From NCBI RefSeq assembly GCF_009859475.1, contig NZ_CP044549.1, forward strand, positions 4,836,001 to 4,900,000: a DNA stretch of 64,000 nucleotides, read 5' to 3'. The position numbers and the translations under genes were made by a program. The stretch is from Hydrogenophaga sp. BPS33. Its GTDB lineage: Bacteria; Pseudomonadota; Gammaproteobacteria; Burkholderiales; Burkholderiaceae_C. The stretch's first letter is position 1; each line of letters starts with the position of its first letter. The notes beneath the pieces were generated by a model that saw only the letters and a list, made by a program, of their open reading frames with translations, was not told the origin of the DNA and made no database searches. Positions 7,857 through 16,022 of this stretch are shown in pieces.

Positions 7857-8551
7857 GCCGGTTCGCGCGTCCGCGCGTACTGCGCGAAGAGGCGCTCCAT
7901 CGAGGTGTGGCGCTCGTCGGCATACACCCATTGCGTGGGTGCGAGGTTGGTGGCCCGCACGATCATGTCCTGGGTGCCCACATCCACGATGTTGATGCAG
8001 GCCGGTGATTGCTCCAGACGGCCGAAGAAGGCCCGCCCCCCGGCCAGCGCGCGCGATAACAGGGCGCGGTTCACGCCGCCGTGCAGCACCAGCAGCATGC
8101 AGTCCCAACCCTCGCGGGCCAGCAGCGCGTCGAAAGCGGGCAACACGCGGTCCAGCATTTCACCGACCGACTCGCCGCCCAGAAAACGCTGGGCCTCCAC
8201 ATCGCGGGTCACCGTGAAGGGATGGGTGAACGCCGCCCTGAGCTGATCGTCCAGGAGAGCGGCCAGCGAGCCACCCCGGATTTCCGCCAGCGCGGGCGCC
8301 ACCTCCAGTGCCAGGTGGCTCTGCTGGGCTGCGGCCAGCACGCGCTGCGCCGTTTCCTCGGTGCGCGGCAGTCCGCTGACCACGACGCGGTCGAACACCA
8401 CGCCCTCTTTCGCGAACAGGGCACCGGCCGCATCGGCCTGCAGGCGGCCCTGTGCATTGAGCGGCACGCCATGGCTCTCCACCGGCGTGCCATCGGGCTT
8501 GAAGTAGTCCACGGCGCCGTGGCGCATCAGAACAATCCGGCGTCGCATCAT
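7853..8551 (-). CDS. histidine phosphatase family protein (phosphoglycerate mutase-like)
   Basis: A 232-residue member of branch 1 of the histidine phosphatase superfamily. The phospho-accepting histidine is in LMRHGAVDY at the N-terminus, a second arginine/glutamate region occurs at GLPRTEETAQRV and ALAEIRGG, and the late histidine is in LLVLHGGVNRALL. It follows the kinase-like gene by 27 bp on the same strand and completes the set dioxygenase 2, APH kinase, phosphatase. It may remove phosphate from a phosphorylated intermediate or side product; this is inferred only from position. Confidence 0.82.
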   Translation of the reverse strand: MMRRRIVLMRHGAVDYFKPDGTPVESHGVPLNAQGRLQADAAGALFAKEGVVFDRVVVSGLPRTEETAQRVLAAAQQSHLALEVAPALAEIRGGSLAALLDDQLRAAFTHPFTVTRDVEAQRFLGGESVGEMLDRVLPAFDALLAREGWDCMLLVLHGGVNRALLSRALAGGRAFFGRLEQSPACINIVDVGTQDMIVRATNLAPTQWVYADERHTSMERLFAQYARTREPA

Positions 8552-8578
8552 GGCTGTTTCCTTGTTTGTGGGTTCATT

Positions 8579-9682
8579 TCAAGCTCCGATGGGTAGAGCG
8601 GGCGGGTGGTGCCGCGCCGCGAATGTCCAGGCCAGCTCGGCCAGCGGCCGCGCCAGCGCGCCGGCTTCGCGCGCCTGCGCGTTCGCAGCCACGCCATCCT
8701 CGGCCCGGCGGGCCACACCCTGCAGGATCGCGGCCAGGCGGAACAGGTTGTAGGCCAGGTAGAAATTCCAGTCGGCGGCGACGGCCTGCACATCGGTGCG
8801 GCCGGTGCGTTCGCCATAGCGTCGCAGGTAGTCGGCTTCGTCGGGTATGCCCAGCGCCGCCAGGTCCAGCCCGCCGATGCCACGCTCGGTCCGGTGCGGA
8901 ATGTGCCAGTACATGCACAGGTAGCTGAAGTCGGCGAGGGGATGCCCCAGCGTGGACAGCTCCCAGTCGAGCACCGCCAGAACGCGCGGCTCGGTGGGGT
9001 GGAACATCAGGTTGTCGAGGCGGTAGTCGCCATGCACGATCGCGGGCCGCGTGTGTTCGCGCGCGCTGGGCGGAATGTTCTTCGGCAGCCAGGCGATCAA
9101 CGCGTCCATCTCGCGGATCGGCGCCATCGCGCTGGTCTGGTATTGGCGTGTCCAGCGCGCGATCTGGCGCTCGAAGTAGTTGCCCGGGCGACCGTAGTCG
9201 GCCAGGCCAATCGCGGCCGGATCGACACGGTGCAGCGCAGCGATCACCCGATGCATCTCATCGTAGATGGCGCTGCGTTCCTCGGGTGCCATGCCCGCCA
9301 GCGACTGGTCCCACAGCACCCGGCCTTCGACAAAGGCCATGACGTAAAACGCACGGCCGATCACCGACTCGTCTTCGCACAGCAGGTGCACAGCGGCCAC
9401 GGGCACATCGGTGCCGGCCAGCGCCTCCATGACCCGGTACTCGCGCTCGATCGCGTGCGCGGACGGCAGCAACATCGCGGCGGGCGCTGGCTTGGTCCGC
9501 ATGACGTAGCGGGCGCCGTCGGTCACCAGCAGGTAGGTGGGATTGGATTGGCCGCCGCTGAAACGCTCCACGCGCAGCGGTCCCTGAAACCCCACGATCC
9601 GGTCGCTCAGATAGCGTTCGAGAGCGGCGGCATCAATGTCTTGCTGGACCGCGGCAGGACGGGTTTGCGTGGACGCATCCAT
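8579..9682 (-). CDS. APH-type phosphotransferase (ACAD10/11 kinase domain-like, LvaA-like)
   Basis: A 367-residue aminoglycoside-phosphotransferase-fold kinase. The catalytic loop is IVHGDYRLDNLMFHP and the metal-binding motif is LAVLDWELSTLGHPLADFSY; the N-terminus has RVERFSGGQSNPTYLL. Proteins of this type match the N-terminal kinase half of ACAD10/ACAD11 and LvaA of the levulinate pathway, where they phosphorylate the hydroxyl of a hydroxyacyl-CoA. An ACAD10/11-like dehydrogenase is encoded at 17176, supporting that role. The ATG at 9682 overlaps the dioxygenase 2 stop (TGATG), so they are coupled. Confidence 0.85.
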   Translation of the reverse strand: MDASTQTRPAAVQQDIDAAALERYLSDRIVGFQGPLRVERFSGGQSNPTYLLVTDGARYVMRTKPAPAAMLLPSAHAIEREYRVMEALAGTDVPVAAVHLLCEDESVIGRAFYVMAFVEGRVLWDQSLAGMAPEERSAIYDEMHRVIAALHRVDPAAIGLADYGRPGNYFERQIARWTRQYQTSAMAPIREMDALIAWLPKNIPPSAREHTRPAIVHGDYRLDNLMFHPTEPRVLAVLDWELSTLGHPLADFSYLCMYWHIPHRTERGIGGLDLAALGIPDEADYLRRYGERTGRTDVQAVAADWNFYLAYNLFRLAAILQGVARRAEDGVAANAQAREAGALARPLAELAWTFAARHHPPALPIGA

Positions 9683-10524
9683 CAGTACGGCACGTCGCCC
9701 ACGATGCCGGCCCGCTCCATTTTGCGCGGCTGCGGCCAGTAGTCCATGACGGCGTAGTGGTGCGTGGCGCGGTTGTCCCAGATCGCCACGCTGTTCGGGC
9801 GCCACCGGAAACGCACCTGGTATTCCGGGATCGTCGCCTGGCTGTGCAGGTACTGCAGCAACTGGCCCGCGCCGGGGTTCTTGTCGATGCCGTAACGCAC
9901 GTTCTCCGGCGTATGGAAGTTGACGAAGTGCGTCGTGAAGCTGCCCACGTACAGGATCTTCTCGCCGGTCTCGGGGTGCGTGCGCACGACCGGGTGTTCA
10001 ACGGGCGGGTTCTCCCGGCCGAGTTTTTGGCGCGCCTGCACGTCCATCACGGAGCCAAACGAGTGCTCGATGCTCGAGATCGCACGCAGGTTCGCGATCT
10101 TCTTCTTCACGTCTTCGGGCAGCATGGCGTAAGCCTGGACCATGTTCACCCAGATCGTGTCGCCACCCACCGGCGGGCACTCGATACAGCGCAGCACCGC
10201 GCCCATCGGCGGGTTCGGCCGCCACAGGCCGTCGGTGTGCCAGTTGTTCTCGTAGGGGTTCTTTTCTTCGCTGCGGTAGACCTGCACGAGGCCGGGATGG
10301 TCGGGGTCGCTGCCGGCCACGGGATGGTCTTCCAGATCGCCGAAGCGGCGCGCGAACGCCACGTGTTCGGCGCGCGTGATGTCCTGGTCCCGAAGAAACA
10401 GAACGCGGTGCTTCAGCAGCAACGCTCTCATTTCGGCAAACAGGCCGTCGTCGCGCGACACATCGCCCAGGTTCACGCCAGAAACTTCGGCCCCGATACA
10501 GGCCGTCAGTTGTTCGACTTTCAT
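9682..10524 (-). CDS. TauD/TfdA-family Fe(II)/2-oxoglutarate-dependent dioxygenase 2
   Basis: A 280-residue dioxygenase paralogous to the one at 6107. The H-x-D ligands are in NNWHTDGLW and the distal histidine in IWDNRATHHYAVMDYWPQ, with an Arg shortly after. The N-terminus EQLTACIGAEVSGVNLGD is typical of the TauD family. The start MKVEQ has AAGGAG about 10 bp upstream; longer in-frame readings run back across the promoter and into the divergent regulator gene and were rejected. It is first in the set with the APH kinase and the phosphatase. Two dioxygenases suggest two substrates or stereoisomers, or two successive oxidations. Confidence 0.88.
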   Translation of the reverse strand: MKVEQLTACIGAEVSGVNLGDVSRDDGLFAEMRALLLKHRVLFLRDQDITRAEHVAFARRFGDLEDHPVAGSDPDHPGLVQVYRSEEKNPYENNWHTDGLWRPNPPMGAVLRCIECPPVGGDTIWVNMVQAYAMLPEDVKKKIANLRAISSIEHSFGSVMDVQARQKLGRENPPVEHPVVRTHPETGEKILYVGSFTTHFVNFHTPENVRYGIDKNPGAGQLLQYLHSQATIPEYQVRFRWRPNSVAIWDNRATHHYAVMDYWPQPRKMERAGIVGDVPY

Positions 10525-10579
10525 GTCATGTCTCCTTCTCGCCCCAGAAAAGGGGCAGGTGTCGGTTGCAGTTGGTGCG

Positions 10580-10612
10580 AGAATATCAGAACATTTTATT
10601 TTTGTCGACATG
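10580..10612 (-). promoter_or_regulatory. promoter of dioxygenase 2 with palindromic operator (site C)
   Basis: Read leftward, a perfect TGTCGACA palindrome (10603-10610) contains the -35-like TCGACA. The spacer is 17 bp and begins AAAATAAAAT, and the -10 is TATTCT (10580-10585). The -10 and the first ten spacer bases are identical to site B. The site lies only about 20 bp before the start of the divergent GntR gene at 10632, so it could also govern autoregulation. Confidence 0.65.
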
Positions 10613-10631
10613 AGAAACAATTGAAAAGTGG

Positions 10632-11435
10632 ATGCACATGATCGCTGAAAAGCTTCGGGAGCCAGACCCAAAGATGAACAGGTTCCACCTCGCCGATGTC
10701 CGCGCGCTGATCGCCCCGGGTGAACCCATGGTGATGGCGGTCGAACAGACGCTCGCGCACGGCCACGGATGGTCGCGCTCGGCCGCGCCGGTGGCCGAGC
10801 GGATCGCGATTTCCATCGCCGGCGCCATCGTCTGCGACCATCTGTCGCCCGGGCAACGCCTGCCCGAGAAGGAACTCTCGGCCGCCCTGGGGGTGAGCCG
10901 CGCGCCGACCCGCGAGGCGATGCGCATTCTGGAGCGCGAGCGCCTGGTCGACTTCCAGGCGCGCCGCGGCTGCGTCGTCGCCGAGTTGGACGAAAAGGAG
11001 GTGATGGAACTCTTTGCGGTGCGCAGCACCCTGCACGAGATCCTGTTCGCGCAGCTGATGGCCGAGCAACGACCCGCCCTGGCCAGCTTGATCGCGCAGC
11101 GGCTCGCACGGCTCGATGCGTTGCAGCATGGCCCGACGGACCACTACGCGGTGGGCAGCTACTTGCTGAACCTGTCGATCGTCCACCTGTGCGGCAACCG
11201 GCTCGTGGCCGACCTGCTCACCTCGATCGCGCTGCGCACGCTGCGGCACCTGCGGCGCGGCCATGCCACCTTCCCGGCGTCGGTGGCGCGCTCCCTCCAC
11301 AGCTGGCGCGCGATCCACCGCGCCGTGATGCTGGGCGACACGGCGCGTGTGCTGACCCTGATTCAGGAACGCACGGACGACGCCCGGACCGCATCGCTCA
11401 ACGCGGTGCGGGCGAAGGACCAGAAAAATCACTAA
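10632..11435 (+). CDS. GntR-family transcriptional regulator, FCD type (paralog 2)
   Basis: A 267-residue FCD regulator: winged helix (IAISIAGAIVCDHLSPGQRL to GVSRAPTREAMRILERERLV), then the helical effector domain. It shares the pre-DNA-binding stretch MAVEQTLAHGHGWSRSAAPV with the other two regulators here. It is divergent from dioxygenase 2 and followed by the oxidoreductase at 11509, with an operator-bearing promoter just after its stop. ATG codons at 10638 and 10674 are possible alternative starts; no strong ribosome site separates them. Confidence 0.88.
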   Translation: MHMIAEKLREPDPKMNRFHLADVRALIAPGEPMVMAVEQTLAHGHGWSRSAAPVAERIAISIAGAIVCDHLSPGQRLPEKELSAALGVSRAPTREAMRILERERLVDFQARRGCVVAELDEKEVMELFAVRSTLHEILFAQLMAEQRPALASLIAQRLARLDALQHGPTDHYAVGSYLLNLSIVHLCGNRLVADLLTSIALRTLRHLRRGHATFPASVARSLHSWRAIHRAVMLGDTARVLTLIQERTDDARTASLNAVRAKDQKNH

Positions 11436-11440
11436 ACACA

Positions 11441-11476
11441 ATTAATGTCGACATACCACATGTCGAGTGATACACT
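11441..11476 (+). promoter_or_regulatory. promoter with palindromic operator (site D)
   Basis: ATGTCGACAT (11445-11454) contains the -35-like TCGACA (11448-11453), followed by 17 bp and TACACT (11471-11476). A second half-site ATGTCGA starts at 11460. The stretch ACAC-R-ATTAATGTCGACAT and the following ACATGTCG-M-GTGATA match site A almost base for base, pointing to the same regulator. It should drive the rightward operon 11509-16022. Confidence 0.68.
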
Positions 11477-11508
11477 GTAAAACACCCCATTCAACAGAGG
11501 AGCACACC

Positions 11509-12528
11509 ATGAAAGCAATGCGAATCGTCCCCGGCCCACAAGGCGGCCACCTGGAATATCTGGAAGTTCCCATGCCCACGGCGGGCCCCGGCCAGGTGGT
11601 CGTGCGCGTGATGGCATCGGGCCTGAACCGCGGCGAGATCAAGATGGTTCGCGAAGCCAAGGCCGGTGCACACCGCGCGGCGGGCGTGGAATTCGCCGGG
11701 GTGGTCCACAGCGTCGGCCCCGACGTCACCCAGGTGCGCGTGGGCGACCACGTCGCGGGCCACGGCGGTGGTGGCCAGGCCGAATACGTGCTGGCCGCCG
11801 CGCGCGCGCTGATGCCGGTGCCACGCACGCTGGGATGGGCCGAAGCTGCCGCCTTCCCCAACGTGTTCATCACGGCCCACGATGCGCTCATCGTGAACGG
11901 CGAATTGCGCAAGGGCGAAACCGTGCTGGTCAACGCCGCGGCGAGTGGCGTGGGCCTGGCCGTGATCCAGCTCGCCGCCCTGATGGGCGCGAGCAAGATC
12001 TTCGCGACCTCGCGCTCGGCCGAGAAAGCGGCGCGCCTGAAGGCCTATGGGGTGACGCACCCCATCGATGTTTCGACGCAGGACCAGACCGCGGCGGTGA
12101 TGGCCGCCACCGATGGCCGTGGCGTGGACATCGTCATCGACATGGTGGGCGCCCCGGTGTTCGAAGCCAACATCCAGTCGCTCGCCGTGAAGGGCCGGCT
12201 CGTCAACCTCGCCCGCATGGGTGGCAACGTAGCGACCTTCGACATGACCGAGCTGTGGATGAAAAGGCTCAAGCTGATCGGCGCCACCTTCCGCACGCGC
12301 AGCGAGGAAGAGCGCCTGCGCTGCATCGAAGACTGCGCGCGCGACACGCTCCCCTTGCTCGAAGCGGGCCGCCTCCAGTTGCCCGTGGACCGGGTCTACC
12401 GGCTCGAAGACATGGCCGAGGCCCACGCCTACATGGAGACCGACCAGCACGTCGGAAAGATCGTGCTGGCCGTGGACCCGAGCGTCGCGGCCGATGCGCC
12501 CCTGGCTGCGTCGGTAGCGGGAGGCTGA
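11509..12528 (+). CDS. zinc-independent MDR oxidoreductase (quinone reductase-like)
   Basis: A 339-residue NADPH:quinone reductase-like protein. It has MKAMRIVPGPQGGHLEYLEV, GLNRGEIKMV, the glycine-rich AAASGVGLAVIQLAALMGAS near residue 144, and ends with a short Ala-rich tail. The ATG at 11509 has AGAGG nearby; upstream in-frame codons overlap the promoter. It heads a tight rightward operon with two small proteins, an acyl-CoA ligase and a YeiH exporter. Its reaction in the pathway is not evident. Confidence 0.86.
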   Translation: MKAMRIVPGPQGGHLEYLEVPMPTAGPGQVVVRVMASGLNRGEIKMVREAKAGAHRAAGVEFAGVVHSVGPDVTQVRVGDHVAGHGGGGQAEYVLAAARALMPVPRTLGWAEAAAFPNVFITAHDALIVNGELRKGETVLVNAAASGVGLAVIQLAALMGASKIFATSRSAEKAARLKAYGVTHPIDVSTQDQTAAVMAATDGRGVDIVIDMVGAPVFEANIQSLAVKGRLVNLARMGGNVATFDMTELWMKRLKLIGATFRTRSEEERLRCIEDCARDTLPLLEAGRLQLPVDRVYRLEDMAEAHAYMETDQHVGKIVLAVDPSVAADAPLAASVAGG

Positions 12529-12529
12529 C

Positions 12530-12985
12530 ATGCAGATCGCCTCCCACGTGGACAAGGTGCGCCGCCTCACCGCCCTGCGCGCCCGCTTCGACCCGCTGCG
12601 CGACTTCGAACTCTGGTACTGGAGCGGTCTGACGGCGGGCACCAACATGTGGAACGCCACGCTCCACGCCGCCGGCATTACCAGCGAAGAGCGCGTGTTC
12701 TCCACCATCCCGGGCGTGCACGTCGTGCCGCAGCCCGACGGCAGCTTCCGGCGCGAACTGCGCGGCCCCGGCGACGTGAGCCACGTTGGCTGGCCGGCGA
12801 TTCCGGGCGTGATGCCCGAGCACATCCAGCAGCTCGAGGCCGCGCTGCACGCCCTGGAAGAGCACCGCGACCCCTGCCTGCGCGGCGACCGCCAGCCGAC
12901 GCAAGCCATCGTCGACGAATGCGAACAGGCCTTCTCGAAAGCCGCATCCATCTTCGCCCAAGCCATTTCCCTGAGGACGCCATGA
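12530..12985 (+). CDS. conserved hypothetical protein, small paralog 1
   Basis: I do not recognise this 151-residue protein. It has no signal peptide or membrane segment and looks cytoplasmic and helical. The central segment GTNMWNATLHAAGITSEERV resembles GTHWANYALHRQGVSRENED of the next gene product, so the two appear to be tandem paralogs. It starts one base after the oxidoreductase stop and overlaps the next gene by 4 bp (ATGA), so it is clearly cotranscribed. A subunit or accessory role for the neighbouring enzymes is possible but unproven. Confidence 0.78.
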   Translation: MQIASHVDKVRRLTALRARFDPLRDFELWYWSGLTAGTNMWNATLHAAGITSEERVFSTIPGVHVVPQPDGSFRRELRGPGDVSHVGWPAIPGVMPEHIQQLEAALHALEEHRDPCLRGDRQPTQAIVDECEQAFSKAASIFAQAISLRTP

Positions 12986-13359
12986 AAGCCGAAGACCACC
13001 GCCTCAAGGCCGAGCGCATCGAGCGCTCGGCGGCCTTGCTGACAGACGACGACTGGGAGATGAAGCTCGAAGCCGCGATGCTCGCCGGCACCCACTGGGC
13101 TAACTACGCCCTGCACCGCCAGGGGGTGAGCCGCGAGAATGAGGACATCGTCCACACGTCGATGTGCGTCGTGAACACGCTGCGCAAATACGCCCTGGTC
13201 GAAAAGGAACTGCTCGCGCAACTCGACGACATCGAAGAGCTTCGCCCGATCCATGTGCGCGGCGACGCCGAAGGCGGGCGCGAAGCCGGTGCGCGCGCGC
13301 TCGTGCTGCTGGCCGCCATTGGCGATCGCGCCCGCAGCATCCTTCCGCACAACGCCTGA
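12982..13359 (+). CDS. conserved hypothetical protein, small paralog 2
   Basis: A 125-residue protein with no recognised domain, probably all alpha-helical: MKAEDHRLKAERIERSAALL, then GTHWANYALHRQGVSRENED shared in pattern with the preceding protein, then a Glu/Asp/Arg-rich C-terminal half. The ATG overlaps the previous stop, and the acyl-CoA ligase follows 10 bp later. The partnership with the first paralog suggests a heteromeric complex, though nothing in the sequence gives a function. Confidence 0.78.
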   Translation: MKAEDHRLKAERIERSAALLTDDDWEMKLEAAMLAGTHWANYALHRQGVSRENEDIVHTSMCVVNTLRKYALVEKELLAQLDDIEELRPIHVRGDAEGGREAGARALVLLAAIGDRARSILPHNA

Positions 13360-13369
13360 GGAGCCCGCG

Positions 13370-14998
13370 ATGCAAGGACTCATGATGGACCAGCCGCTGC
13401 TGGTCTCTTCGCTGCTCCGGCACGCGGAGCGCCACCACGGCAGCCAGGAAATCGTGTCGCGCCGGGTCGAGGGTGACATCCACCGATACGCATACCGCGA
13501 CATGGCGGCGCGCAGCCGCTGCCTGGCCAACGCGCTGGGCTCGCTGAACGTCGCGCCCGGCACGGTGGTGGGCACGCTGGCCTGGAACGGCTACCGGCAT
13601 CTGGAGCTCTACTTCGCGGTCTCCGGCACCGGCGCGGTGCTGCACACGCTCAATCCCCGGCTGCACCCGGACCAGCTCGCGTGGATCGCGAACCACGCCG
13701 AAGACCAGGTGCTGTTCTTCGACCTCACGTTCCTGCCCATCCTGGAGTCGATCGCACCGCGACTGAAGACGGTCACCACCTTCGTGGCCATGACGGACCG
13801 CGCGCACATGCCCGCGTCCACCACCCTGCCGAATGTCGTCTGCTACGAGGACCTGGTCGACGCCCATGACGACCGCTACGAGTGGCCTGTGTTCGACGAG
13901 AACACCGCGTCATCGCTGTGCTACACGAGCGGCACCACGGGCGACCCCAAGGGCGTGCTCTACAGCCACCGGTCGACCCTCCTCCACACCTACGGCGCGG
14001 CGCTGCCCGACTTCCACAACCTCAGCGCGCGCGACGTGGTGCTGCCGGTCGTGCCGATGTTCCACGTCAACGCCTGGGGCCTGCCCTACACCGCCAGCAT
14101 GGTCGGTGCCAAGCTGGTGTTTCCGGGCGCCGCGCTCGACGGCAAGTCGCTCTACGAACTCTTCGAAGCCGAGCGCGCGACGTTCACCTGTGGCGTGCCC
14201 ACCGTCTGGCAGGCGCTGCTGGCGCATGTCGAGCAACACGGCTTGAAGTTCCACCACCTCAAGCGCGTAGGCATTGGTGGCTCGGCGTGTCCACCCGCCA
14301 TGCTCGCGTCGTTCGAGCGGGGTCACGGCATTGACGTGATGCACGGTTGGGGAATGACGGAGACCAGCCCGCTGTGCTCGGCCTCCACGCTCAAGTTGCA
14401 GCACGACGGCATGGACCTCGACCAGCAGTTGCATGTCAAGGCCAAGCAGGGCCGCGTGCTGTTTGGCGTCGACATGAAGATCACGGACGACGCCGGTGCC
14501 GATCTGCCCTGGGATGGCCAGACCTCCGGCAACCTGGTCGTGCGCGGCCCCTGGGTGCTGAACCGTTACTTCAAGAACACCGAAAACTCGCCGCTGCAGG
14601 ACGGCTGGTTCCCCACCGGCGACGTGGCGTCGATCGACCCCGAGGGCTACATGCAGATCACCGACCGCAGCAAGGACGTGATCAAGTCGGGCGGCGAATG
14701 GATCGGCTCGATCGACCTGGAGAACGTGGCGATGTCCCATCCCGCGGTCGACATGGCCGCGTGCATCGGTGTGCCGCACCCCAAGTGGGACGAGCGCCCG
14801 CTGCTGGTGGTGCAGTGCAAACCCGGCAAGGCCGTGAGCCGCGACGAGTTGCTGGCGTTCTACGCCGGCAAGATCGCCAAGTGGTGGACGCCGGACGACG
14901 TGGTCTTCGTCGAGCGCATCCCACTCGGCACGACCGGAAAGATGCTCAAGTCTCAACTGCGCGATCAGTTCCGCAGCCACCGCCTGCCCACCGTTTGA
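13370..14998 (+). CDS. acyl-CoA ligase (AMP-forming, medium-chain AlkK-like)
   Basis: A 542-residue ANL-superfamily ligase that activates a carboxylic acid to its CoA ester with ATP. The P-loop-like [18 protein letters not shown] is near residue 183, followed by [38 protein letters not shown] and the catalytic lysine region [12 protein letters not shown] near the C-terminus. The overall pattern is that of medium-chain fatty acid ligases such as AlkK. The ATG at 13370 follows GAGGAG; longer in-frame starts overlap the previous gene. It probably performs the entry or mid-pathway CoA activation. Confidence 0.9.
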   Translation: MQGLMMDQPLLVSSLLRHAERHHGSQEIVSRRVEGDIHRYAYRDMAARSRCLANALGSLNVAPGTVVGTLAWNGYRHLELYFAVSGTGAVLHTLNPRLHPDQLAWIANHAEDQVLFFDLTFLPILESIAPRLKTVTTFVAMTDRAHMPASTTLPNVVCYEDLVDAHDDRYEWPVFDENTASSLCYTSGTTGDPKGVLYSHRSTLLHTYGAALPDFHNLSARDVVLPVVPMFHVNAWGLPYTASMVGAKLVFPGAALDGKSLYELFEAERATFTCGVPTVWQALLAHVEQHGLKFHHLKRVGIGGSACPPAMLASFERGHGIDVMHGWGMTETSPLCSASTLKLQHDGMDLDQQLHVKAKQGRVLFGVDMKITDDAGADLPWDGQTSGNLVVRGPWVLNRYFKNTENSPLQDGWFPTGDVASIDPEGYMQITDRSKDVIKSGGEWIGSIDLENVAMSHPAVDMAACIGVPHPKWDERPLLVVQCKPGKAVSRDELLAFYAGKIAKWWTPDDVVFVERIPLGTTGKMLKSQLRDQFRSHRLPTV

Positions 14999-15008
14999 AG
15001 GTGTTGCC

Positions 15009-16022
15009 ATGATCACACTCTCCCCCGCCGCTCCCTGGGCCCGCGCTCAGGCCCTCTTCCCCGGCGTGATCGCGTGTTGCGTGATCGCCTCGGCCGCCGC
15101 TTTTCTGGCGGGGCAATACCACGCCCCCATGATGCTGTTCGCGTTGCTGCTCGGTGTGGCCATGAACTTCCTGGCCACCGAAAACAGCTGCGCGGCCGGC
15201 GTCGCCTTCACGGCCCGCACGGTGCTGCGCTGGGGCGTGGCGCTGCTCGGCCTGCGCATCACCTTCGGCGACATCTCCGCGCTGGGCTGGCAGCCGGTGG
15301 CGGGCGTGGTGGTCTCGGTGGCGCTCACCATCGTGATCTCGATCGGCGTGGCGCGCCTGGTGGGCTTTCGCACCACCTTCGGCCTGCTCTCGGGCGGCGC
15401 CACCGCGATCTGCGGCGCCTCGGCGGCGCTCGCGCTGGCCGCGGCGATGCCGCCGCACCCCCAGCGCGAGAAAGCGCTGAGCTTCACCGTGATCGGTGTG
15501 AGCGCGCTGTCCACGCTGGCCATGGTGGTCTACCCGATCATCGCGCGCTGGCTCCACCTGGATCCCTTGCAAGCCGGCATCTTCCTCGGTGGCACGATCC
15601 ACGACGTGGCGCAGGTGGTCGGTGCGGGCTACAGCATGTCCAAAGAAACCGGCGACACCGCCACCGTGGTCAAGCTCATGCGCGTGGCGATGTTGCTCCC
15701 GGTCATCACCTTGACCGTGGCGCTGATGCGGGCGCGCACCGGCACGGTAGAGGGTGGCCAGAAGCCGCCGTTGCTGCCCTGGTTCGCGGCGGTGTTCGCG
15801 CTGCTGGTGGTCGTCAACAGCCTGGGCTGGATTCCGAAACCGGTGGCCACCGCGGGTGCCTCGCTCTCGGGCTGGTTCCTGGTGGCCTCCATCGCCGCCA
15901 TCGGCGTGAAGACGCAGATCCGGCAACTGATGAGCGTGGGCCTCAAGCCCGTGGCGCTGATGTTTTTCGAGACGGTTTTGATGGCTGCAATCGTGCTGGG
16001 GCTGATGCACTTTTACGGCTGA
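15009..16022 (+). CDS. yeiH: YeiH-family (putative sulfate exporter) membrane protein
   Basis: A 337-residue integral membrane protein with about ten hydrophobic segments. Diagnostic pieces are LRWGVALLGLRITFGDI, SGGATAICGASAALALAAAM and FLGGTIHDVAQVVGAGYSMS, which place it in the YeiH/UPF0324 family, annotated as putative sulfate exporters. It follows the CoA ligase by 10 bp in the same operon. If the dioxygenases release sulfite or sulfate from a sulfonate or sulfate ester, an anion exporter would fit, but this is inference. Its last 80 bp overlap the convergent GntR gene. Confidence 0.85.
   Translation: MITLSPAAPWARAQALFPGVIACCVIASAAAFLAGQYHAPMMLFALLLGVAMNFLATENSCAAGVAFTARTVLRWGVALLGLRITFGDISALGWQPVAGVVVSVALTIVISIGVARLVGFRTTFGLLSGGATAICGASAALALAAAMPPHPQREKALSFTVIGVSALSTLAMVVYPIIARWLHLDPLQAGIFLGGTIHDVAQVVGAGYSMSKETGDTATVVKLMRVAMLLPVITLTVALMRARTGTVEGGQKPPLLPWFAAVFALLVVVNSLGWIPKPVATAGASLSGWFLVASIAAIGVKTQIRQLMSVGLKPVALMFFETVLMAAIVLGLMHFYG

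Noticed and set aside
10525..11109. N-terminal extension of dioxygenase 2 upstream of 10524
   Set aside because: It would cross the promoter with its operator and lie antisense to the GntR gene; the TauD family N-terminus begins at MKVEQ.
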